From Erythroxylum novogranatense (taxonomy: Eukaryota > Streptophyta > Magnoliopsida > Malpighiales > Erythroxylaceae): a stretch of DNA of 64,000 bases. Shown here piece after piece: positions 10,483-22,540 of the stretch (position 1 is the first letter of the stretch; each line of letters starts with the position of its first letter). The stretch lies in assembly GCA_029891385.1 (NCBI GenBank), contig CM057225.1, forward strand, positions 77,649,887 to 77,713,886, given 5' to 3'. The position numbers and the translations under genes are program-made. Below the pieces are notes generated by a model. It ran no database searches and was not told the DNA's origin. It saw only the letters and a list, made by a program, of their open reading frames with translations.

Positions 10483-13400
10483 GAATGGGGATCTGTGAGA
10501 TAGTTGGATGTGATTATGATTTATTGGGATATTTGGGTTTAAATGAGTGAATTGTAACTATTTAGAGTTATTGGCAATTGATAGCGACTCTTTGGAAATT
10601 TTCTGGAAAATTTGAGAGAAAATGTCCGGGCCGAAAATTTTTCGAGTATCGGACCGATTGACTATATAGTACTGGAATAATGGGTATATGGTAATGGAAA
10701 ATTTAGATATGTGATATTGGAATTTTATATGTCGAGTCAGTGAAATTTGGAGATGAATTGGACCGGAAATGAAATTGAAAAGAAAAAGAGATTTGAGGAT
10801 AAAGACAAGAGGCTTAAGTGTTTACCCCTTTATATATTTGAGGTTTGATATTGGCAGAGAAAATCGTTTCTTCTTTTCTCCTGGGGCACGAGCATTTCTC
10901 CTCTTGGTGATCTTCGATCCTTGCCTCTCCTCTTGCTTGCTTCTTCTTCTTATTTAAGGTCTAGCGAAAACCCATGAAAAGATCGAGCTTTATATGGATT
11001 TGGGAGTGAGAACCGTAGGTGTTGAGAGATTTTCGGAGATTTTAGGGTTTAAAGATTTGAGCTTCGATCGGTAAGTTTCATGGTTTAATGTTGTTTGTTT
11101 TTGGTTAAATGCATTCATGGGTGTGATTATGAAAGATTGTGAGTGTTTAGATGAGTTTTGACCGGTTTTAGAGAGAAAGAGGAAAAGGGAAATCGGGAAG
11201 GCGAACCGAGGTCGCACGTCATGACGAATAAATGATTTAGACGTTGCGACGAAGAAATGATTTAGACGTCGCGACGAGCCTTGTTGCACGTCGCGGCGAC
11301 CGTGGAGAATCCGCGCCGCGGCGAGCCGCTTGAGACGTCGCGGCGAGCGATCTTCTTGACGTCGCGACGAGCGTCTGTCAGACGTCATGACGAGGCGATT
11401 TTCTGAACTGTTTTAATTGGGTTTTTGAGGTATAATTAATTATGTAGACCTCCTATTGAGGTGATGTTTGATTCGTTATGGTCTAGAGAATAAGGTCTAC
11501 AATTGAGGAAAAGAATGAGAGTTTGAATTCGGATTTTGAGATCTCTATTAGTGAAAGAGAGTTAAGAATGTGATAGTAATTGCATCCTAAGGATTATTCT
11601 TGTGAATTGTGGTATAATGTGAGACTTTCAAAATAAATCTAATCTAGTGGAATTTTAGAAATTGTGTTTATGGGTGAATTTGACTTAGAGAAAAGTGTTC
11701 TTGATTTTGAGATAACACCTAGCGAATATGATTGGATAATTGATTTGCTATTAGAATTGAAATTAGGGAGTTACGAATCATATTATCAAAGTGAAATTGA
11801 GTTATTAGTGGTGATTGAGTGGAAAAATAGAAAGTGTTAAAGAAAGTGAAAATTGGGATATAGCAGGAAAATCATGAATAAGCATCGTACATCTCATTAT
11901 TGAGAGCATATGCATCATCAATTATTATTTGAATGTGCATTAATAATTGGAAACTATTTGATCGTTATAGAGGCTCCAATGGATCGAGATTCCACAGACA
12001 ATATTTGAGACTTCGAGCGGTGTACGGAAGTTCGTGAGTAACCTAGTTGGTTCCTCGACCTCGTGTGATAAAATGTCTTGTGAATATGTGAATAAATGTT
12101 ATAAATGTGAAATGAATGCCTTTGAGAGTGTTACTAAATGTCTTTGTGAATGTGCGAATTAAGTGCCAATGTGCGTATTATAAATCTGAAATATAAATGT
12201 GCCGAGATCGTGAACGAATGTGTTGAGATTGTGAATATGAATGTGCTGAGCTTGTGAATAACTATGCCGAGATTGTGAATAAATGTGTTGAATGGGACAA
12301 TAGAATTGAGTGAGATATATGTTAGTGATTGTGCAAATGTGAGTGCATCTAGGCATGAGTGAAATCGGTGATGCGGTTGTATTTGGAGCCATTAGTGATC
12401 AGAGCTTTTAGCTCAATATCAATGAAATGGGCCTAAGGCCAAAAAGAGAATAGTGCATACCCAGAGGCTCTCCTATCCCTTATGTGGTGCGGCGATGAGT
12501 GTATACCACAGGGCTCTCCTACTTGCCAAATATCTGAGTCTTGTGTAGGCGTGTTTGCATCCCTTGAGTAGGGCGAAGCAAAACCGTGAGGTGGTTCTCC
12601 ACATCAAGCGGACAATATCGAAGGTGGAAGTGCATACCCGAGGGCTCTCCTCCCCTAAGACGCGTCAATTGAATCTCGACATTGTGAGTGGTCGATCCTG
12701 ACTCGAGTAAAGAATGGAAAATACGGGAAAAGATTTGTGTGTAACATCGATGTGTAGTGAATGATAACTTGTGAACCGTGTGAAAGGTGATGCGCCTTAT
12801 ATGTGTAAAATTGGCGATACATAAAAACAGTGAGACTTCGTGCATTATGTGATGAGTGCTCAGTGATATATTTAATTTGTGATTTTAGTGAAACGTGAAA
12901 TTGTCCGATAGTGTTAGATTGTGTCTTTGTGGTGTGTTGTGAAAATTGAGAATAAATGCAATTAAGTGACAAAATGTGTAAATTGATGTACAGTGTTCTG
13001 AATGTGTTAAATGACTATTGTGATTTATATACTGTGTATATATGCATGAGTTGGGTGAACCATCGATGATGGTTCCTCATTGAGTTCGCAAACTCACCGA
13101 ACATTGCAATTTTTTTTCAGGGATTGAAGAATACCCCGTTGGACAAACGGGAGTATGATTACCGAAAGCGGGTCAGAGCCAGATGTCGGGATCAGTTCGC
13201 GTCTGCATTAGAGTAGTACCGTCTTTTTAGTATTGAATTTCTGTGAATTATTTAGTTTAGTGATTTTGTTCAGCGGGCCTAATTGATAATGTGTGAGTGA
13301 TTTGTGATTTCTAAAAGTGTCAGAGATGACATTGGGCCCAGTTAGGTCATGCATCTCTATATACGAGTTGGGTGAGCGCTAATGAGTGCCCCTTTTAATG

Positions 13401-13610
13401 ATTGAGATTGTGTTGCATTGAAAATGTTTTCGTTTTAAATCGGGCCCAAATTATTACTGATTTCCGCGCATGTGATTGATAACATAAAAAGAGAAATGTT
13501 TTCTGAGTTTTGAATTGCAGTGATTGCTCTAGTACGCCACCCTCGCGGGGCACGGGCTCGGATATCACCATCGATATCGGGTTCGGGTCTGGCGGGAGTG
13601 GGGTGCTACA
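10483..13610 (+). repeat. 3' LTR, 5'-truncated (3128 bp)
   Basis: Matches 7142-10249 of the left LTR and ends GGGGTGCTACA before the TCTTT duplication. The first ~180 bp of the LTR is missing. It includes a TATA box (about 10829) and the palindrome cluster (11213-11400). Confidence 0.8.
11213..11400 (+). repeat. CpG-rich palindrome cluster in the 3' LTR
   Basis: Partner of 7865-8050. ACGTCATGACGA and GACGTCGCGACGA-type units recur about eight times in under 200 bp. Differences from the 5' copy are mainly small indels within the CG-rich words. Confidence 0.7.
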
Positions 13611-14785
13611 TCTTTAAACTTTTTTTGTTTTGTTGTGTACAGATGTTTTCCGAGTTTCGTTGTGGCTGCTGTCGACTGTTGCCATCCTGAAAAAAGAGTG
13701 CCTCAAATAAAGAAGGCGTAGTGCAGACTTGGATATGAGGAGATTTATCATAAATTGCAAAGCTGCTACTTCACCACCGTCATCCTCTTTCCTTGTACAT
13801 ATATTTTTCTCATGTCAAAAAGGAACTCCTCTGTCAAAGCAGAGGTCATCTACTTTAATCGAAAAGGATGCAGGAGAACAAAGAAGGCGTGGTGCGAGAC
13901 TTGGATATGAGCACATTCATCGTTAGTCTCATCCATATAGCATTACTTGTGATGCAATAGGAAGATTGTAAATGTGTTGACCAAGATTTTCTTGTAGTCA
14001 TAAAGTTTTAGAAGGCGTATTGCAGATTTGAATAATATAATAATCGCATATAAACGCGTGCTATTTTTCAAGAATGTGACATATCGCTTTGTAAAGTTTT
14101 ATGTGTCTTACTTTAAACTTGCTCTAACTTTTTTTCTCGCTTTATGTCTTACTTGACCGCTTTTCACTTTTCAATATCGACTTTGATGGTTTCACTTCTA
14201 TCGTCTCACTTGTGATTTGTTTTTTCTATCGTTTAAACTTAATTTGGAGGTGATTTGCTTTAAATACGCTTTCCATCGCCCTGCTTTTCACCCCTCTGCT
14301 TTTGGATAACTTTCGCTCAGATGAACATCATATGAGCAGATTTATCTTGTTGCCATTTCAAAATTGTAATATTAGATAGCATAATATGGTAGCGAACATA
14401 TAAACCCGTCTAATTTTCAGCCTCTTATTTTGGTCACATATATGATTTTGATGAATATGAGGCGAAGTTGAAAAGGCAGACGAAGAAGAGAAAAAGGAGT
14501 TGAGAAAGTAGAGGAAGTTAAAATAGATGGAGTTGAAAAAGTTAACCAAGTTATCAATATAGGCGGAGTTGAAAAAGTAGCGAAGTTAAAAATATAAGCG
14601 GAGTTGAAAAAGTAGGCGAAGTTAACAATACACGGAGAATACAAAGGTCGAGGCGAAGACATAAAGATGCGATTTAAAAGGATGATCTGAACAAAAATGA
14701 ATGAAAGCACAAAAGGCATTTAATCGTAAAGGCGGGCGGAAGTTCAATTTCCTTGTGAGAGAAGTAACGAGTGTGACGAACTGTC
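13611..14785 (+). repeat. Array unit 1, right part
   Basis: Resumes the unit at TCTTTAAACTTTTTTTG after the LTR element. It includes the second inner subrepeat, the AGAATGTGACATATCGC segment, the LTR-like start (ATATATGATTTTGATGAAT near 14440) and the minisatellite at 14465-14640. No gene. Confidence 0.8.
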
Positions 14786-16658
14786 CATTTAATCTAACGG
14801 CTTACATTCTCTTTCTTCAGTTTATTGAAATATACACGCAATCTTCTGATCCAAATATTTTGTCATTTTGTCTAGATATGCACGCAATCTTCTAACGCAG
14901 TTTGTTAGGCGACCGCGCTTCTGACTACTTAAAGAGCGAAAATAGATCCATGTTGTCTCCTTTCTCTGTCTTTGTTTTTCCTCTCCGCCATTGCCTTCCT
15001 CCGCTTTTTCCATTCCAGCTGTGGTTGTCGTAGCTGTTGTTGGTGTCGAGAGAGTATCAGTGGTTTCGAGGTGAATCTAGCACGTGACGCCTAGCATAAG
15101 GTTGTTCACCAACTGGACGTCAGATGTTGTAACCGCATCGTCTCTGTTTCCAGTTGTTCTTTACTTGTAAATCTTCTTTAAGCTTTTTTTTGTTTTGTTG
15201 TGTACAGATGTTTTCCAAGTTTAGTGCAGACTTGGATATGAGGAGATTTATCATAAATTGCAAAGCTGCTACTTCACCACAGGCATCCTCTTTCCTTGTA
15301 CATATATTTTTTCCATGTCAGAAAGGAACTCCTCTGTCAAAGCAGAGGTTTCATCAGGAATCATCTACTTTAATCTGAGCTAGCACGTGAACCTAGTATA
15401 AGGTTGTTCACCAACTGGACGTTCGATGTTGTAACCGCATCGTCTCTGTTTCTAGTTGTTCTTTATTTGTAAATCTTCTTTAAACTTTTTTTGTTTTGTT
15501 GTGTACAGATGTTTTCCGAGTTTCGTTGTGGCTGCTGTCGACTGTTGCCATCCTGAAAAAAGAGTGCCTCAAATAAAGAAGGCGTAGTGCAGACTTGGAT
15601 ATGAGGAGATTTATCATAAATTGCAAAGCTGCTACTTCACCACCGTCATCCTCTTTCCTTGTACATATATTTTTCTCATGTCAGAAAGGAACTCCTCTGT
15701 CAAAGCAGAGGTTCATCTACTTTAATCTGAAAAAAGATGCCTAGAACAAAGAAGGTGTAGTGCAGACTTGGATATGAGCACATTCATCGTTAGTCTCTGT
15801 CCATATAAGCATTACTTGTGATGCAATAGGAAGATTGTAAATGTGTTGACCAAGATTTTCTTGTAGTCATAAAGTTTTAGAAGGCGTATGCAGATTTGAA
15901 TAATATAATAATTGCACATATAAACCGTGCTATTTTTCAAGAATGTGACATATCGCTTTGTAAAGTTTTATGTGTCTTACTTTAAACTTGCTCTAACTTT
16001 TTCTCGCTTTATGTCTTACTTGATCGCTTTTCACTTTTCAATATCGACTTTGATGGTTTCACTTCTATCGTCTCACTTGTGATTTGTTTTTCTATCGTTT
16101 AACTTCTTAATTTGGAGGTGATTTGCTTTAAATGCGCTTTCCATCGCCCCCTTTTCACGCCTCCGCTTTTGGATAACTTTCGCCTAGATGAACATCATAT
16201 GAGCAGATTTATCTTGTTGCCATTTCAAAATTGTAATATTAGATAGCATAATATAGTGTAATCTGAACATATAAACCGTCTAATTTTCAGCCTCTTATTT
16301 TGGTCACATATATGATTTTGATGAATAATGAGCGAAGTTGAAAAGATGACGAAGAAGAAAAACAGAAGGAGTTGAGAAAGTAGAGGAAGTTAAAAATAGA
16401 TGGAGTTGAAAAAGTTAACCAAGTTATCAATATAGACGGAGTTGAAAAAGTAGCCGAAGTTAAAAATATAAACGGAGTTGAAAAAGTAGACGAAGTTAAC
16501 AATACACACGGAGAATACAAAGGTCAGATGAAGACATAAAGGCAGATTTAAAAGGCATTTATCTGAACAAAAAGGCCAAGCCTGGCGGCATTTAATCGGA
16601 AAGGCAGACGGAAGTTCAATTTCCTTGTGAGAGAAGTAACGAGCTGTGACGAACTGTC
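14786..16658 (+). repeat. Array unit 2
   Basis: Complete unit of 1873 bp. Two inner subrepeats (about 15090-15390 and 15395-15730) each carry GCAGACTTGGATATGAG, a TTTTGTTTTGTTGTGTACAG|ATG acceptor-like site and the hairpin CCTCTGtcaaagCAGAGG. The minisatellite is at about 16330-16500. The open frame at 15154-15378 recurs in other units only because the units are near-identical. Confidence 0.8.
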
Positions 16659-18505
16659 CATTTAATCTAACGGCTTACATTCTCTTTCTTCTGTTTATTG
16701 AAATATACACGCAATCTTCTGATCCAAATATTTTGTCATTTTGTCTAGATATGCACGCAATCTTCTAACGCAGTTTGTTAGGCGACCGCGCTTCTGACTA
16801 CTTAAAGAGCGAAAATAGATCCATGCTGTCTCCTTTCTCTGTCTTTGTTTTTCCTCTCCGCCATTGCCTTCCTCCGCTTTTTCCATTCCAGCTGTGGTTG
16901 TCGTAGCTGTTGTTGGTGTCGAGAGAGTATCAGTGGTTTCGAGGTGAATCTAGCACGTGACGCCTAGCATAAAGTTGTTCACCAACTGGACGTCGGATGT
17001 TGTAACCGCATCGTCTCTGTTTCCAGTTGTTCTTTACTTGTAAATCTTCTTTAAGCTTTTTTTTGTTTTGTTGTTTACAGATGTTTTCCAAGTTTAGTGC
17101 AGACTTGGATATGAGGAGATTTGCCATAAATTGCAAAGCTGCTACTTCACCACAGGCATCCTCTTTCCTTGTACATATATTTTTTCCATGTCAAAAAGGA
17201 ACTTCTCTCAGCGAGAGGTTTCATCAGAATCATCTACTTTAATCTGAAGCTATACGTGAACCTAGTATAAGGTTGTTCACCAACTGGACGTTCGATGTTG
17301 TAACCACATCGTCTCTGTTTCTAGTTGTTCTTTATTTGTAAATCTTCTTTAAACTTTTTTTGTTTTGTTGTGTACAGATGTTTTCCGAGTTTCATTGTGG
17401 CTGCTGTCGACTGTTGCCATCCTGAAAAAAGAGTGCCTCAAATAAAGAAGGCATAGTGCAGACTTGGATATGAGGAGATTTATCATAAATTGCAAAGCTG
17501 CTACTTCACCACCGTCATCCTCTTTCCTTGTACATATATTTTTCTCATGTCAGAAAGGAACTCCTCTGTCAAAGCAGAGGTTCATCTACTTTAATCGAAA
17601 AGGATGCAGGAACAAAGAAGGCGTAGTGCGGACTTGGATATGAGCACATTCATCGTTAGTCTCATCCATATAGCATTACTTGTGATGCAATAGGAAGATT
17701 GTAAATGTGTTGACCAAGATTTTCTTGTAGTCATAAAGTTTTAGAAGGCGTATTGCGATTTGAATAATATAATAATTGCATATATAAACCGTGCTATTTT
17801 TCAAGAATGTGACATATCGCTTTGTAAAGTTTTATGTGTCTTACTTTCGCTTGCTCTAACTTTTTCTGCTTTATGTCTTACTTGATCGCTTTTCACTTTT
17901 CAATATCGACTTTGATGGTTTCACTTCTATCGTCTCACTTGTGATTTCCTTTTCTATCGTTTAAACTTCTTAATTCGGAGGTGATTTGCTTTAAATGCTT
18001 TTCACCTTCCTCTGCTTTTGGATAACTTTAAATCTAGATGAACATCATATGAACAGTTTATCATGTTGCCATTTCAAAATTGTAATATTAGATAACATAA
18101 TATAGTAGCTCACATATAAACTTCGTCTAATTTTCAGCCTCTTACTTTGGTCACATATATGATTTTGATGAATAATGACGCGAAGTTGAAAAGATGCAGA
18201 AGAAGAAAAAATGAAGGAGTTGAGAAAGTAGAGGAAGTTAAAAATAGATGGAGTTGAAAAAGTTAACCAAGTTATCAATATAGGCGGAGTTGAAAAAGTA
18301 GCGAAGTTAAAAATATAAGCGGAGTTGAAAAGTAGACGAAGTTAACAATATACGGAGAATACAAAGGTCGACGAAGACATAAAGGCGGATGAAAAGCGAG
18401 ATAATTGAACAAAAGCATTGAAGCACAGCCTGGCAGGCCAATTAGAAAGGCGTACGGAAGTTCAATTTCCTTGTGAGAGAAATAACGAGTGTGATTTAAT
18501 CTGTC
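16659..18505 (+). repeat. Array unit 3
   Basis: Complete unit of 1847 bp with the same order of blocks as unit 2. The minisatellite is at about 18180-18350. Differences from unit 2 are mostly short indels at CAG/CTG words. Confidence 0.8.
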
Positions 18506-20365
18506 CATTTAATCTAACGGCTTACATTCTCTTTCTTCTGTTTATTGAAATATACACGCAATCTTCTGATCCAAAAATTTTGTCATTTTGTCTAGATATG
18601 CACGCAATCTTACGACGCAGATTTGTCGAGCGACCGCTTGACTACTTAAAGAGCGAAAATAGATCCATGTTTTCTCCTTTCTCTGCCTTTGTTTTCCTCT
18701 CTGCTATTGCCTTCCTCTGCTTTTTCCATTCAATTTGTGGTTGTCGAATTTGTTGTTGGTGTCGAGAGAGTATCGGTGGTTTTGAGGTGAATCTAGCACG
18801 TGACGCCTAGCATAAGGTTGTTCACCAACTGGACGTCGGATGTTGTAACCGCATCGTCTCTGTTCCAGCTTGTTCTTTACTTGTAAATCTTCTTTAAGCT
18901 TTTTGTTTTGTTGTGTGCAGATGTTTTCGAGTTTAGTGCGAGACTTGGATATGAGGAGATTTATCATAAATTGCAAAGCTGCTACTTCACCACCGCATCC
19001 TCTTTCCTTGTACATATATTTTCTCATGTCGAAAGGAACTACAAAGCGAGGTTTCATCAGGAATCATCTACTTTAATCTGAGCTAGCACGTGAACCTAGC
19101 ATAAGGTTGTTCACCAACTGGACGTTCGATGTTGTAACCGCATCGTCTCTGTTTCTAGTTGTTCTTTACTTGTAAATCTTCTTTAAACTTTTTTTGTTTT
19201 GTTGTGTACAGATGTTTTCCGAGTTTCGTTGTGGCTGCTGTCGACTGTTGCCATCCTGAAAAAAGAGTGCCTCAAATAAAGAAGGCGTAATGCAGACTTG
19301 GATATGAGGAGATTTATCATAAATTGCAAAGCTGCTACTTCACCACCGTCATCCTCTTTCCTTGTACATATATTTTTTTCATGTCAGAAAGGAACTCCTC
19401 TGTCAAAGCAGAGGTTCATCTACTTTAATCTGAAAAAGGATGCCTGGAACAAAGAAGGCGTAGTGCAGACTTGGATATGAGCACATTCATCGTTAGTCTC
19501 TATCCATATAGCAGCTACTTGTGATGCAATAGGAAGATTGTAAATGTGTTGACCAAGATTTTCTTGTAGTCATAAAGTTTTAGAAGACGTATTGCAGATT
19601 TGAATAATATAATAATCGCTTTATATCGCTTCGTGTTATTTTTTTCAAGAATGTGACATATCGCTTTGTAAAGTTTTATGTGTCTTACTTTAAGCTTGCT
19701 CTAACTTTTTCTCGCTTTATGTCATACTTCAGCTGCTTTTCACTTTTCAATATCGACTTTGATGGTTTCACTTCTATCGTCTCACTTGTGATTTCCTTTT
19801 CTATCGTTTAGTTTCTTAATTGGAGGTGATTTGCTTTAAATCGCTTTCCATCGCCTTTTCACCCCTCTGCTTTTGGATAACTTTCGTCTAGATGAACATC
19901 ATATGAGCAGATTTATCATGTTGCCATTTCAAGAATTGTAATATTAGATAGCATAATATGGTAACTGCACATATAAACCGTCTAATTTTCATCCTCTTAT
20001 TTTGGTCACATATATGATTTTGATGAATAACAGACGAAGTTGAAAAGACAGACGAAGAAAAGAAAAACAGAAGGAGTTGAGAAAGTAGAGGAAGTTAAAA
20101 ATAGATGGAGTTGAAAAAGTTAACCAAGTTATCAATATAGACGGAGTTGAAAAAGTAGACGAAGTTAAAAATATAAACGGAGTTGAAAAAGTAGACGAAG
20201 TTAACAATACACGCGGAGAATACAAAGGTCAGACGAAGACATAAAGACAAACGAAAAGCAGACGATACGAACAAAAATAGACGAAGCACAAAAGCAGACG
20301 AATTAGAAAGGCAGACGGACGTTCAATTTCCTTGTGAGAGAAATAACGAGCTGTGACGAACTGTC
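18506..20365 (+). repeat. Array unit 4
   Basis: Complete unit of 1860 bp. The minisatellite at about 20035-20220 is the most regular copy, with clean GAGTTGAAAAAGTAGACGAAG repeats. Confidence 0.8.
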
Positions 20366-22213
20366 CATTTAATCTAACGGCTTACATTCTCTTTCTTCTG
20401 TTTATTGAAATATACACGCAATCTTCTGATCCAAATATTTTGTCATTTTGTCTAGATATGCACGCAATCTTCTGACGCAGTTTGTCAGGCGACCGCGCTT
20501 CTAACTACTTAAAGAGCGAAAATAGATCCATGTTTTCTCCTTTCTCTGTCTTTGTTTTTCCTCTCTGCTATTGCCTTCCTCTGCTTTTTCCATTCCAGCT
20601 GTGGTTGTCGTAGCTGTTGTTGGTGTCGAGAGAGTATCAGTGGTTTCGAGGTGAAAATAGCACGTGACGCCTAGTATAAGGTTGTTCACCAACTGGACGT
20701 CGGATGTTGTAACCGCATCGTCTCTGTTTCCAGTTGTTCTTTACTTGTAAATCTTCTTTAAGCTTTTTTTGTTTTGTTGTGTACAGATGTTTTCCGAGTT
20801 TAGTGCAGACTTGGATATGAGGAGATTTATCATAAATTGCAAAGCTGCTACTTCACCACCGGCATCCTCTTTCCTTGTACATATATTTTTCTCATGTCAG
20901 AAAGGAACTCTGTCAAAGCAGAGGTTTCATCAGGAATCATCTACTTTAATCTGAGCTAGCACGTGAACCTAGCATAAGGTTGTTCACCAACTGGACGTTC
21001 GATGTTGTAACCGCATCGTCTCTGTTTCTAGTTGTTCTTTACTTGTAAATCTTCTTTAAACTTTTTTTGTTTTGTTGTGTACAGATTTTTTCCGAGTTTA
21101 CGTTGTGGTTGCTTTGTCATTGTTGCCATCTGAAAAAGAGTGCCTCGAATAAAGAAGGCGTAGTCTTGACTTGGATATGAGGAGATTTATCATAAATTAC
21201 AAAGTCGCTACTTCACCACCGTCATCCTCTTTCCTTGTACATATATTTTCTCATGTCGAAAGGAACTCCTCTGTCAAGCAGAGGTTCATCTACTTTAATC
21301 AAAAGGATGCAGGAACAAAGAAGGCGTAGTGCGACTTGGATATGAGCACATTCATCGTTAGTCTCTATCCATATAGCATTACTTGTGATGCAATAGGAAG
21401 ATTGTAAATGTGTTGACCAAGATTTTCTTGTAGTCATAAAGTTTTAGAAGGCGTATTCAGATTTGAATAATATAATAACTTGCATATAAACCTTCGTGTT
21501 ATTTTTCAAGAATGTGACATATCGCTTTGTAAAGTTTTATGTGTCTTACTTTAAACACTCTAACTTTTTCTCGCTTTATGTCTTACTTCACCTACTTTTC
21601 ACTTTTCAATATCTGACTTTGATGGTTTCACTTCTATCGTCTCACTTGTGATTTCCTTTTTCTATCGTTTCGTTTCTTAATTCGGAGGTGATTTGCTTTA
21701 AATGCTTTCCATAAATGCGCTTTTCACGCCTCTGCTTTTGGATAACTTTCGTCTAGATGAACATCATATGAGCGATTTATCATGTTGCCATTTCAAAATT
21801 GTAATATTAGATAGCATAATATAGTAGCTCACATATAAACCGTCTTAATTTTCATCCTCTTATTTTGGTCACATATATGATTTTGATGAATAACGAGCGA
21901 AGTTGAAAAGATGACGAAGAAGAAAAATGAAGGAGTTGAGAAAGTAGAGGAAGTTAAAAATAGATGGAGTTGAAAAAGTTAACCAAGTTATCAATATAGG
22001 CGGAGTTGAAAAAGTGAGCGAAGTTAAAAATATAAGCGGAGTTGAAAAAGTAGACGAAGTTAACAATACCGCGAGAATACAAAGGTCGACGAAGACATAA
22101 AGACAAGCGAAAAGCGACGCAATCTGAACAAAATAGGCGAAGCACAAAAGCGAGCGAATCAAAAGCGATGAAGTTCAATTTCCTTGTGAGAAGAACGAGC
22201 AGTGTGACGAACT
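20366..22213 (+). repeat. Array unit 5
   Basis: Last complete unit (1848 bp). It ends at GTGACGAACT and then passes into unrelated sequence. The minisatellite is at about 21895-22060. Confidence 0.8.
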
Positions 22214-22540
22214 ACATCAAATTTGCTATAAAACATAATGGACCTTTGGGTAGGAAGCTGGAATGCTTAATTGAATTGATCCCGATATTAGGAATATAAT
22301 GGAGTGGCCTTGCTTCGAGATTTCTGTGCTTCCATGTTCATCTAAATTGAACTTGAACAAGGCTACAACCCTAACGAATTACCATGGCCATCTATCCATA
22401 CGCATTTGAATCTATCTCACGTATTTTGGACACATCCAACCTTATGCTTTCCACGCTTCCGCTCCCTAACAAATAACAATCAAATATTTCTTTGTAGTAA
22501 AAAGAAAGTTCAAATGTTTTCAAATTGATATTATAATAAT
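22214..22540. other. Unassigned sequence right of the array
   Basis: No convincing gene, repeat or terminus is visible. It may be an intron or downstream part of the resistance-gene scrap that follows on the minus strand, but no leucine-rich repeats are readable. Confidence 0.3.

Larger units (their letters stand above)
6962..13610 (+). mobile_element. Non-autonomous LTR retrotransposon, almost no internal region
   Basis: A 6649-bp insertion in array unit 1. It consists of a 5' LTR (6962-10249), a 233-bp internal piece (10250-10482) and a 3' LTR lacking its first ~180 bp (10483-13610). The LTR end GGGTTCGGGTCTGGCGGGAG..GCTACA is homologous to the end of the LARD LTRs at 42-54 kb. So are the primer site (TTTAGGTATCGAGCC) and the leader (GCATGCATTTAAGTC, GATCCCTAGTC). 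No gag or pol is present. Most likely a large deletion removed the internal domain and the start of the 3' LTR, or the copy derives from an already short non-autonomous family. Confidence 0.85.
6272..22213 (+). repeat. Tandem array of five ~1.86-kb non-coding units, first unit split by an LTR element
   Basis: The anchor CATTTAATCTAACGGCTTAC recurs at 6272, 14786, 16659, 18506 and 20366. Steps are 1873, 1847 and 1860 bp, and 1860 bp for the first after removing the 6654-bp insertion with its duplication. The array opens at the anchor and closes at GTGACGAACT (22213), the bases that precede the anchor in inner units, so it holds five whole units in one phase. Each unit contains an LTR-like block (ATATATGATTTTGATGAAT) with a GAGTTGAAAAAGT..GAAGTTAA minisatellite, a CACGCAATCTTCTGA block, and two inner subrepeats of about 300 bp. 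Only short ORFs are present. Confidence 0.85.

Noticed and set aside
8808..12972. Antisense ORFs in the 3.3-kb LTRs (for example MHEVSLFLCIANF)
   Set aside because: The frames differ between the two LTR copies and shift with single-base indels; no domain.
14822..16886. Recurring antisense ORF (MEKAEEGNGG..) in the array
   Set aside because: Low-complexity antisense reading of a pyrimidine-rich block; present only because the unit repeats.
15154..20954. Recurring 60-75-codon plus-strand ORF in the array units as a small gene family
   Set aside because: The units are nearly identical DNA, so the shared frame is not evidence of selection. Ends vary with indels, and no domain or signal peptide is convincing.
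6272..22213. Ribosomal DNA spacer or centromeric satellite
   Set aside because: No rRNA sequence is present. The unit is far longer than typical centromeric satellites and contains LTR-like blocks.
22214..22540. Leucine-rich-repeat or C-terminal part of the TNL
   Set aside because: Minus-strand reading shows no LRR spacing and no clear match; left unassigned.
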